In this document: positions 1 to 5,180 of the stretch, piece after piece
Numbering within the stretch: the first letter of the stretch is position 1
How the letters are laid out: each line of letters begins with the position of its first letter
Assembly: GCA_964526285.1 (NCBI GenBank)
Contig: CAZGIW010000132.1
Coordinates: 1-6,893, forward strand
DNA length: 6,893 bases
Direction of reading: 5' to 3'
DNA from: CAYMAZ01 sp964526285
GTDB taxonomy: Bacteria; Bacteroidota; Bacteroidia; Bacteroidales; DTU049
The notes under the pieces: generated by a model
Seen by the model: the letters and a program-made list of their open reading frames with translations, nothing else
What the model was told of the DNA's origin: nothing
The model's database searches: none
Program-made: the position numbers and the translations under genes

Positions 1-632
1 GTTGTTTTCAATACGTCAAAGATACAAAATGAAACCAATTCACAACCGTATCACAAAAACTATATAAAGAGCGTAAGTTGTTTTCAATACGTCAAAGATA
101 CAAAATGAAACCAATTCACAACATACTTGTCTATTTCTGTAACACATTAAAAGTTGTTTTCAATACGTCAAAGATACAAAATGAAACCAATTCACAACAG
201 GTGTCTTTATCAATACCACTTTTGCATGGTTGTTTTCAATACGTCAAAGATACAAAATGAAACCAATTCACAACATGGTCGTTGTTGTTTACATCATGAT
301 CTAAGTTGTTTTCAATACGTCAAAGATACAAAATGAAACCAATTCACAACACCACCGTGCCGGCTTTCTTATTGCTGAAAGTTGTTTTCAATACGTCAAA
401 GATACAAAATGAAACCAATTCACAACTCCTGAGCTTGACCAAGATAGGCTAAAGGAGTTGTTTTCAATACGTCAAAGATACAAAATGAAACCAATTCACA
501 ACCACATGGTCAACACACAAAATTATGACCTTGTTGTTTTCAATACGTCAAAGATACAAAATGAAACCAATTCACAACGATATTTCTCACTGTAATTATG
601 TCGGATTTGTTGTTTTCAATACGTCAAAGATA
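1..632 (-). CRISPR. CRISPR array end, probable type II-C (8 intact repeats plus 1 broken)
   Basis: Eight identical 46-nt repeats start at 1, 77, 153, 229, 305, 381, 457 and 533. They are separated by eight different spacers, each exactly 30 nt (47-76, 123-152, 199-228, 275-304, 351-380, 427-456, 503-532, 579-608). A ninth repeat starts at 609 and matches for only 24 nt, to 632. The repeat begins GTTGTTTTCAATACG and ends CCAATTCACAAC on the plus strand, with GTTGT/ACAAC terminal inverted ends. Its reverse complement starts GTTGTGAATTGG, which resembles the 46-48-nt Cas9 (type II-C) repeats of Bacteroidetes, so the crRNA strand is probably minus. Base 1 is the first base of a repeat, so the array very likely continues to the left. 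No cas1, cas2 or cas9 is in the window, so the subtype rests on repeat length and sequence only. The spacer sources cannot be judged from here. Confidence 0.97.
17..45 (-). promoter_or_regulatory. Promoter inside each CRISPR repeat (first repeat shown)
   Basis: Read on the minus strand, each repeat contains TTG (repeat positions 45-43), 18 nt, then TATCTTTG (24-17). This fits the Bacteroidetes primary sigma pattern of TTG about 19 nt before TAnnTTTG. The same box recurs at 93-100, 169-176, 245-252, 321-328, 397-404, 473-480 and 549-556. Transcription would start about 5-7 nt further on, inside the repeat, and run into the spacer to its left. This parallels the repeat-embedded promoters known from type II-C arrays of Neisseria and Campylobacter. 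The motif match is seen directly. Promoter activity is inferred. Confidence 0.6.
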
Positions 633-703
633 TCCCGTCTTGGCAATTGTGCAAAGATAATTTTTTTTTCTGACGGGATAAACTCCATGCAACCAATTCA
701 CAA
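609..703 (-). repeat. Terminal CRISPR repeat split by a hairpin segment
   Basis: Bases 609-632 equal repeat positions 1-24. Bases 691-703 (AACCAATTCACAA) equal repeat positions 33-45. Between them 58 nt replace the 8 nt expected. That segment is bounded by a perfect 9-bp inverted repeat, TATCCCGTC (631-639) and GACGGGATA (672-680), around a 32-nt loop that contains nine consecutive T. Removing 46 nt (633-678) plus one TA leaves a 47-nt degenerate repeat with AACTCCATGC where CAAAATGA is expected. One reading is a tiny element inserted at a TA dinucleotide, with 7-bp TCCCGTC/GACGGGA ends. The other is an array leader that happens to contain a piece of repeat. The sequence does not decide between them. 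Confidence 0.7.
625..655 (-). promoter_or_regulatory. Leftward promoter at the array end
   Basis: On the minus strand TTTG (655-652) is followed by exactly 19 nt and then TATCTTTG (632-625). This is a full match to the Bacteroidetes -33/-7 promoter pattern. A run of nine A (669-661) lies just upstream, where it could act as an UP-like or bent-DNA element. The -7 box belongs to the broken ninth repeat, while the -33 box is supplied by the segment that splits it. Transcription would enter spacer 579-608 first. It is a good candidate for the main promoter of the array. Confidence 0.55.
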
Positions 704-729
704 AAAATCTCCAGGGTTTGATATTTTAC

Positions 730-803
730 GCCGGTGGTTGAGTACACTGCCGGTGGTTGAGGTGCCACACTGAGCCTGCCGAAGTGCTCTCGAAACTACC
801 GGC
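730..803. repeat. REP-like palindromic element, copy 1
   Basis: GCCGGTGGTTGAG occurs twice in direct orientation (730-742 and 749-761). The second pairs, with one mismatch, with AACTACCGGC at 794-803. The enclosed stretch has CACTGAGCCTGCCGAAGTG at its core (768-786), whose CACT/AGTG ends also pair. GAGCCTGCCGAA-type palindromes are common intergenic repeats in many bacteria. It probably serves as a transcript-end or attenuation structure, or is a passive repeat. Confidence 0.65.
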
Positions 804-805
804 TA

Positions 806-891
806 AATACGTCAAAGATATCCCGTCTTGGCAATTGAGCAAAGATAATTTTTTTTTCTGACGGGATAAACTCCATGCAACCAATTCACAA
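806..891 (-). repeat. Second split CRISPR-repeat remnant
   Basis: This is the duplicate of the broken terminal repeat. Bases 806-820 (AATACGTCAAAGATA) match repeat positions 10-24, and 879-891 match positions 33-45. The TATCCCGTC (819-827) / GACGGGATA (860-868) hairpin lies between them. The first nine bases of the repeat are missing, replaced by the end of the left duplication unit. It has no spacer of its own, so it is not a functional array unit. Confidence 0.8.
813..843 (-). promoter_or_regulatory. Duplicate leftward promoter
   Basis: This is the copy of the array-end promoter in the right duplication unit: TTTG (843-840), 19 nt, TATCTTTG (820-813) on the minus strand, again preceded by a run of nine A (857-849). 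If active it would transcribe through the left unit toward the array. It lies downstream of the MATE gene in that gene's own direction of transcription, so it could not express that gene. Confidence 0.45.
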
Positions 892-917
892 AAAATCTCC
901 AGGGTTTGATATTTTAC

Positions 918-991
918 GCCGGTGGTTGAGTACACTGCCGGTGGTTGAGGTGCCACACTGAGCCTGCCGAAGTGCTCTCGAAGTCACCGGC
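918..991. repeat. REP-like palindromic element, copy 2
   Basis: This is the second copy of the element at 730-803, carried by the tandem duplication. Direct copies of GCCGGTGGTTGAG begin at 918 and 937, and the closing arm GTCACCGGC ends at 991. It sits immediately downstream of the MATE stop codon, in that gene's direction of transcription, so it could form the 3' end structure of that mRNA. No U-tract follows it on the minus strand, so it is not a classical intrinsic terminator. Confidence 0.6.
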
Positions 992-1000
992 AAAATAACA

Positions 1001-2380
1001 TCAACAATCAATCTTCGCCGGTGGATCAATGGTTTCCACTAATGGCTTGTGTTTTACAACACCTTTGGTTTTCCAGTGTCCGGTTTTATAAAATATCAAT
1101 GAAAACACAAATCCAATAACCCATGCAATGGGAATGCCCCACCATATGCCATCGGTGTCCATAAAACGCGACAGATAGTAAGAAAGCGGAATCCTGATTA
1201 CCCACAGGGCAAACAAGGTAATAAACATGGGTATGATGGTGTCGCCGGCGCCCCGCAATACTCCCTGAATCAGAAACATAGACCCAAATATCAGATAAAA
1301 ACCACTCACAATCAGCAGATATTCACTTCCAATGCGTACCACTTCAGGGTCGCTGTTGAACATGGAAATCAGTTCTTTGCGGAAAATGATACAAATAGCT
1401 GTAATAATGATGCTTATGATGGCATTGAGTTTCAGCGTGGAAAAAAGACCTTCGTACACCCTTTCAATTTTATTGGCTCCAATATTTTGTCCTACAAACA
1501 TTGAAAGGGCAGCAGAAAGATTGAGTGCGGGCAAAACCAGAAAGGTATCAATGCGCGATGCCACTGTGAATGCAGCCATGGCGTTGGTGCCAAATTCACT
1601 GACAATTCTCACCAGTGCCATTATTCCCAAAGCCACAAATGTTTGCTGAAAACCCGAAGGCAGGCCGATTCTTAAACTTTGAACCAGTATTTTTCCACTA
1701 TAACCAAGCCCTTTGAAAGAAATTTTGATAATAGGGTGTTTTGCATTCACATAAATTGCAATGGCAAAAAATGAAAACACTTGCGAAAATACTGTAGCCC
1801 ATGCCACTGCTTCAATTCCCCAACCAAATCCCACCACAAACAATAAATCAAGTCCAATATTGAGCATTGTACTCAGCATAAGAAAATACAATGGTGTTTT
1901 TGAATCACCCAGTCCGCGAAGTATGGCATGTGTCCCGTTGAATCCAAACATAAAAACAAGGCTGACAAGAAAAATTCTGTAATAGGCAATTGTGTCAGGA
2001 ACAATTTCAGCAGGGAGTTTGAGAATTCCTATAACAGGACCTGTAGTTAATATTCCTACTGCTGTCAGAATCAATGCAGTGATTGTTATAAAAATATATG
2101 TAGTATCAGAAGCCAGTTTCACCTTGTCATACTGTTTGGCTCCGTAAAATTGGGAAATAACAATTGAAAGTCCTGTTGTGATGCCTATGACAAGCGAAAC
2201 AAGAGCAAAAATCACAGGGTGTGATGCCCCAACTGCTGCCAGAGCTTCTTTTCCGATATAATTACCCACAATCAAACTATCAACAATGTTATACATTTGC
2301 TGAAAAATGTTTCCAATAAGCATTGGCCACACAAATTGCAGCAATAGTTTTGAAACATTTCCGTTTGTCAGGTCTTTCAT
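1001..2380 (-). CDS. MATE family efflux transporter
   Basis: A 459-residue polytopic inner-membrane protein of the multidrug and toxic compound extrusion family, which exports organic cations and drugs in exchange for Na+ or H+. The hydrophobic profile fits about 12 membrane helices in two related halves. The same motif appears in each half: ILRGLGDSKTPL near residues 153-164 and VLRGAGDTIIPM near 374-385. Other family signatures are PMLIGNIFQQMYNIVDSLIVG (about 19-39), ISQFYGAK (75-82) and VGQNIGA (296-302). Length is normal for the family. I start at the ATG at 2380 (MKDLTNGN), because the alternative TTG start at 2407 would add nine atypical residues and overlap a possible -7 box. It is transcribed away from serC. 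Substrate cannot be inferred, and no regulator is next to it. Confidence 0.93.
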   Translation of the reverse strand: MKDLTNGNVSKLLLQFVWPMLIGNIFQQMYNIVDSLIVGNYIGKEALAAVGASHPVIFALVSLVIGITTGLSIVISQFYGAKQYDKVKLASDTTYIFITITALILTAVGILTTGPVIGILKLPAEIVPDTIAYYRIFLVSLVFMFGFNGTHAILRGLGDSKTPLYFLMLSTMLNIGLDLLFVVGFGWGIEAVAWATVFSQVFSFFAIAIYVNAKHPIIKISFKGLGYSGKILVQSLRIGLPSGFQQTFVALGIMALVRIVSEFGTNAMAAFTVASRIDTFLVLPALNLSAALSMFVGQNIGANKIERVYEGLFSTLKLNAIISIIITAICIIFRKELISMFNSDPEVVRIGSEYLLIVSGFYLIFGSMFLIQGVLRGAGDTIIPMFITLFALWVIRIPLSYYLSRFMDTDGIWWGIPIAWVIGFVFSLIFYKTGHWKTKGVVKHKPLVETIDPPAKIDC

Positions 2381-2404
2381 TTGTTTGGTTCTGGCAAAGA
2401 ATTG

Positions 2405-2412
2405 CAAAAGTA
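2405..2412 (-). promoter_or_regulatory. Possible -7 box of the MATE gene
   Basis: Minus-strand TACTTTTG (2412-2405) matches TAnnTTTG and lies 24 nt before the chosen ATG, giving a very short leader. No clear TTG was found 17-21 nt upstream, so support is limited to the -7 box. Its position argues against translation starting at the TTG at 2407. Confidence 0.35.
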
Positions 2413-2488
2413 GTGAAGTTTACCTTTGGGCATTGATAAAATTCATTTCAATTGCTGAAAAATATTTTCTCATCAGGTTTAAATTAGT

Positions 2489-2518
2489 TTGTTTTTTATT
2501 AAAAATCTTGTAGGTTTG
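2489..2518 (+). promoter_or_regulatory. Promoter of the serine-synthesis cluster
   Basis: TTTG (2488-2491), 19 nt, then TAGGTTTG (2511-2518) is a full match to the Bacteroidetes -33/-7 pattern. Transcription would begin near 2524, leaving a leader of about 45 nt before the serC ATG at 2570. The leader is AT-rich with no Shine-Dalgarno sequence, as is usual in this phylum. It is too short for a riboswitch, and no operator-like palindrome was recognised. Confidence 0.7.
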
Positions 2519-2569
2519 CAAAAGATTTCTCAACGAAAAAATAAAGTATCATAATTAATTTTTTATATC

Positions 2570-3646
2570 ATGAAAAAACACAATTTTAGCGCAGGCCCGG
2601 CGGTTTTACCAAGAGTGGCCATTGAAAACACAGCTCAGGCAATCCTTGAACTCAACGGAATCGGATTATCATTAATTGAAATCTCACACCGCAGTAAAGA
2701 CTTTGAAGCAGTTCTTGATGAAACTGTTGCATTGATGCGTGAACTCCTTGATTTGCCAAACGATTATCATGTTTTGTTTCTTGGAGGCGGTGCAAGTACA
2801 CAATTTGCCACAATTCCAATGAATTTTTTGAAGACGAAAGCTGCCTATCTTGATACAGGTGTTTGGGCAAACAAAGCAATGAAAGAATCAAAAGGGTTTG
2901 GAGAAACCATTTGTGTGGCCTCTTCAAAGGAGAAAAACTACACATTCATTCCAAAAGGATATGAAATTCCTGCAGATGCTGACTATTTTCACATTACCAC
3001 AAACAATACGATTTATGGTACTGAAATTCGTTATGATATGGATTCTCCTGTTGACCTGATTGCTGATATGTCATCAGATTTTCTCAGTCGTCCCACTGAT
3101 ATTTCAAAATATGCCATGGTGTATGGTGGTGCTCAGAAAAATATTGGACCTGCAGGTACAGCTTTTGTGATTATTAAAGAAAGTATGCTCAACAAAATTG
3201 CTACTGAAGTACGTCATATTCCAACCATGTTCAATTACAAAACGCATGTGGAAAACGGAAGTATGTTCAATACCCCTCCTGTAATGCCGGTTTTCACCAT
3301 TAAAGAAACTCTGAAATGGTTGAAATCACTGGGCGGATTGAAAAAAATGGAAGAAATGAACATTGAAAAAGCCAATATTCTGTATGATGCCATTGATAGC
3401 AGCAATGTGTTTGTGGGAACAGCCGAAACCGACAGCCGTTCATTGATGAATATATGTTTTGTACTGAAGCCTGAATATAATGAAAAAGAAGCTGATTTTC
3501 TGGAGCTTACAAAAAGCAAAGGAATGTCAGGGTTGAAAGGACACCGTTCGGTTGGAGGATTCAGGGCATCTACATACAATGCACTGCCAAAGGAAAGCGT
3601 TGTTGCACTGGTTGATTGTATGAAAGAATTTGAAAAAACTTTATAG
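2570..3646 (+). CDS. serC: Phosphoserine aminotransferase
   Basis: A 358-residue cytosolic PLP enzyme (fold type I, class V aminotransferase) that converts 3-phosphohydroxypyruvate plus glutamate to O-phosphoserine and 2-oxoglutarate, the second step of serine synthesis. The same enzyme often serves pyridoxal phosphate synthesis. The N-terminus MKKHNFSAGPAVLP is diagnostic. EISHRSKDF (37-45) holds the conserved His-Arg pair that contacts substrate. GGGASTQFA (72-80) is the PLP-phosphate loop. ADMSSDFLSRP (165-175) carries the Asp (166) expected to contact the pyridine nitrogen. YGGAQKNIGPAG (185-196) holds Lys190, the expected Schiff-base lysine. Length is that of the family. It is first in the cluster, 80 bp before serA. 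Confidence 0.97.
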   Translation: MKKHNFSAGPAVLPRVAIENTAQAILELNGIGLSLIEISHRSKDFEAVLDETVALMRELLDLPNDYHVLFLGGGASTQFATIPMNFLKTKAAYLDTGVWANKAMKESKGFGETICVASSKEKNYTFIPKGYEIPADADYFHITTNNTIYGTEIRYDMDSPVDLIADMSSDFLSRPTDISKYAMVYGGAQKNIGPAGTAFVIIKESMLNKIATEVRHIPTMFNYKTHVENGSMFNTPPVMPVFTIKETLKWLKSLGGLKKMEEMNIEKANILYDAIDSSNVFVGTAETDSRSLMNICFVLKPEYNEKEADFLELTKSKGMSGLKGHRSVGGFRASTYNALPKESVVALVDCMKEFEKTL

Positions 3647-3659
3647 TTAAAGATATCAA

Positions 3660-3704
3660 AAGGGAACTGATTTGTAGATTATATGGAATGGTTCCCTTCT
3701 TTTT
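3660..3704 (+). terminator. Terminator-like hairpin between serC and serA
   Basis: AAGGGAAC (3660-3667) pairs perfectly with GTTCCCTT (3691-3698). The loop is 23 nt and is followed by CTTTTTAAAA. The 8-bp stem plus T-tract resembles an intrinsic terminator, but the large loop makes it weaker than usual. No convincing promoter lies between it and serA, so it more likely causes partial termination or marks an mRNA processing point that lowers serA relative to serC. Confidence 0.5.
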
Positions 3705-3726
3705 AAAAATTTAAATTAAAAAATGT

Positions 3727-4650
3727 ATGAAAAAAGTATTGATAGCAACGGAAAAGCCATTTGCAAAAGTGGCAGTTGATGGAATCAAAAAAATTGTGGA
3801 AGAAGCTGGTTATGAATGTGTTTTGTGTGAAAAGTACACTGAAAAATCGCAGTTGCTCCAGGCAGTAGCTGATGTTCATGCCATCATATTTCGCAGTGAT
3901 ATCATTGATGCTGAAGTTTTGAATGCAGCAAAAAATCTTGAAATTGCAGTAAGGGCAGGAGCGGGGTATGATAATATCGACCTGGCAGCAAGTACAGCAA
4001 ACAATGTGGTTGTGATGAACACCCCCGGACAGAATTCAAATGCAGTTGCCGAACTGGCACTGGGGATGATGGTATATCAGGCAAGAAATCATTTTAATGG
4101 TTCGTCAGGTACTGAGCTGAAAGGGAAAACCCTTGGAATTCATGCCTATGGTTATGTTGGAAAGCTTGTGGCCAAAATTGCAAAGGGATTTGATATGAAA
4201 ATCTATGCCTTTGACCCTTTTATACCACGTGAAAGCATTGAAGCCGATGGAGTTACAGCAGTTGACAGTGCTGAAGACCTGTATGAAAAATCACAATATG
4301 TTTCACTGCATATCCCTGCCAATGAACACACTAAAAAATCAATTAATTTTTCATTGCTGAACAAAATGCCAAAGGGAGCTACATTGGTGAATACAGCACG
4401 CAAAGAGGTAATTGACGAAGATGGTTTGATGCAGATGTTTGCTGAGCGTCCTGATTTCAGATATTTATCTGATATTGAGCCAGCTTGCAAATCAGATATT
4501 GAAGCTTCCTGTGCCGGCAGATTTTTCTTTACTCCCAAAAAAGCAGGTGCTCAGACAGAAGAGGCAAATGTGAATGCAGGACTTGCTGCAGCCAACCAAA
4601 TTGTTAAATTTTTTAAATTTGGTGACAAAACGTTTATGGTTAATTCATAA
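3727..4650 (+). CDS. serA: D-3-phosphoglycerate dehydrogenase, short form with Lys at the catalytic His position
   Basis: A 307-residue cytosolic dehydrogenase that oxidises 3-phosphoglycerate to 3-phosphohydroxypyruvate with NAD, the first committed step of serine synthesis. Signatures of the D-2-hydroxyacid dehydrogenase family are RAGAGYDNID (76-85), the NAD-binding loop LGIHAYGYVG (136-145), Asp163 after the second Rossmann strand, and NTARKEVI (222-229) with the catalytic Arg225. The His of the usual TPH motif is replaced: the sequence reads TPKKAGAQT (269-277), with Lys271 in its place. The first Gly of GxGxxG is Ala. Both changes occur in the Bacteroidetes-type enzyme, so they do not suggest decay. 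The protein ends after the catalytic domains with no ACT or ASB regulatory domain, so classical serine feedback through ACT is not expected. Start is the ATG at 3727; the ATG at 3723 is out of frame. Confidence 0.95.
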   Translation: MKKVLIATEKPFAKVAVDGIKKIVEEAGYECVLCEKYTEKSQLLQAVADVHAIIFRSDIIDAEVLNAAKNLEIAVRAGAGYDNIDLAASTANNVVVMNTPGQNSNAVAELALGMMVYQARNHFNGSSGTELKGKTLGIHAYGYVGKLVAKIAKGFDMKIYAFDPFIPRESIEADGVTAVDSAEDLYEKSQYVSLHIPANEHTKKSINFSLLNKMPKGATLVNTARKEVIDEDGLMQMFAERPDFRYLSDIEPACKSDIEASCAGRFFFTPKKAGAQTEEANVNAGLAAANQIVKFFKFGDKTFMVNS

Positions 4651-4655
4651 TTTTG

Positions 4656-4663
4656 TATATTCG
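4656..4663 (+). promoter_or_regulatory. Weak candidate -7 box before the four-helix gene
   Basis: TATATTCG differs from TAnnTTTG at one position and lies 32 nt before the ATG at 4695. No clear TTG stands 19 nt upstream. It could give extra, serC-independent transcription of the last two genes, but cotranscription from the serC promoter remains the simpler view. Confidence 0.3.
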
Positions 4664-4694
4664 CAAAATCAAATTAGCTATAAATTAACACAAA

Positions 4695-5156
4695 ATGACT
4701 ATGGAAACTAAAGAAAAACCCTTCAATTTCTTCAGGTTTGAGGATTTGCGTATTTATCACAAAGCACTTGATTACATCAAATGGGTCTATGCTGCTGTTG
4801 CAGATTTTCCTGAAAATGAAAGAGAAGAACTGGGTACTGCCTTTGTAAAGGCCTCTACAAACATTGCAGTGTTTATTGCAGAAGGCTCAGGCAGAAACAA
4901 AAGTCAGTTTATTTATTATCTGAAAATGGCAAAAAGCTCAGTGAGAGAATGTGTGGTATTATCAACCATTGCGCATCAAAATGGACTTTTGTCCATTGAA
5001 AAAGATGAAGAATCAAGATTCTTCCTTATTGAAATTTCAAAAATGGTGGGTGCGCTCATTTCTTCACTTCAGCGAAGCAAACGTCCTGATGAAGATGGTG
5101 ATGATGATGATGTTCCGGGTGAAGTTTCCCCTTCAAATGATCCAAATACTTATTAA
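4695..5156 (+). CDS. Four-helix bundle protein (S23 / 23S rRNA intervening-sequence protein family)
   Basis: A 153-residue small soluble protein. FRFEDLRIYHKALDYIKWVY (13-32), FPENEREELG (38-47), STNIAVFIAEGSGR (54-67) and FIYYLKMAKSSVRECV (72-87) match the family first noticed in intervening sequences of 23S rRNA genes. Predicted helices lie at about 15-36, 42-64, 68-96 and 106-127. The tail after residue 130 is highly acidic (DEDGDDDD) and probably disordered. The molecular role of the family is not established. It is known to form oligomers and has been suggested to bind nucleic acid. Here it is not in an rRNA gene but lies 44 bp after serA and 24 bp before the DUF1015 gene, so it probably travels with the serine genes. 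Start at 4695, or two codons later at 4701. Confidence 0.9.
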   Translation: MTMETKEKPFNFFRFEDLRIYHKALDYIKWVYAAVADFPENEREELGTAFVKASTNIAVFIAEGSGRNKSQFIYYLKMAKSSVRECVVLSTIAHQNGLLSIEKDEESRFFLIEISKMVGALISSLQRSKRPDEDGDDDDVPGEVSPSNDPNTY

Positions 5157-5180
5157 ACAACTAAAAATTTCTAAATTATT

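Larger units (their letters stand above)
618..993. repeat. 188-bp tandem duplication beside the array
   Basis: Bases 618-805 and 806-993 are tandem copies with a period of 188 bp. Over most of their length they differ at a single base (T at 650, A at 838). They diverge slightly at the right end (AACTACCGGCTAA versus AGTCACCGGCAAA around 794-806 and 982-994). Each copy contains, in order, a CRISPR-repeat fragment starting AATACGTCAAAGATA, the TATCCCGTC hairpin with its T9 tract, the second repeat fragment AACCAATTCACAA, a spacer-like AT-rich stretch, and a REP-like palindrome. The near identity points to a recent duplication. The right copy ends eight bases before the stop codon of the MATE gene. 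Confidence 0.93.

Noticed and set aside
78..336. Small overlapping ORFs in the array
   Set aside because: They translate the CRISPR repeat itself (the same peptide recurs each unit) and are not proteins.
525..773. 82-codon ORF at the right end of the array
   Set aside because: It runs from a spacer through repeats and the hairpin region; composition follows the repeat and there is no family resemblance.
726..956. 76-codon minus-strand ORF with repeated peptide
   Set aside because: It lies wholly in the tandem duplication and encodes the REP-like palindrome twice. No start region or coding signal supports it.
2381..2407. Nine extra N-terminal codons for the MATE protein from a TTG start
   Set aside because: The ATG at 2380 gives the usual MATE N-terminus, and the TTG overlaps a -7 box.
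2519..2569. Riboswitch or attenuator leader for serC
   Set aside because: The leader from the predicted start is only about 45 nt, AT-rich, and without stable stems or a leader peptide.
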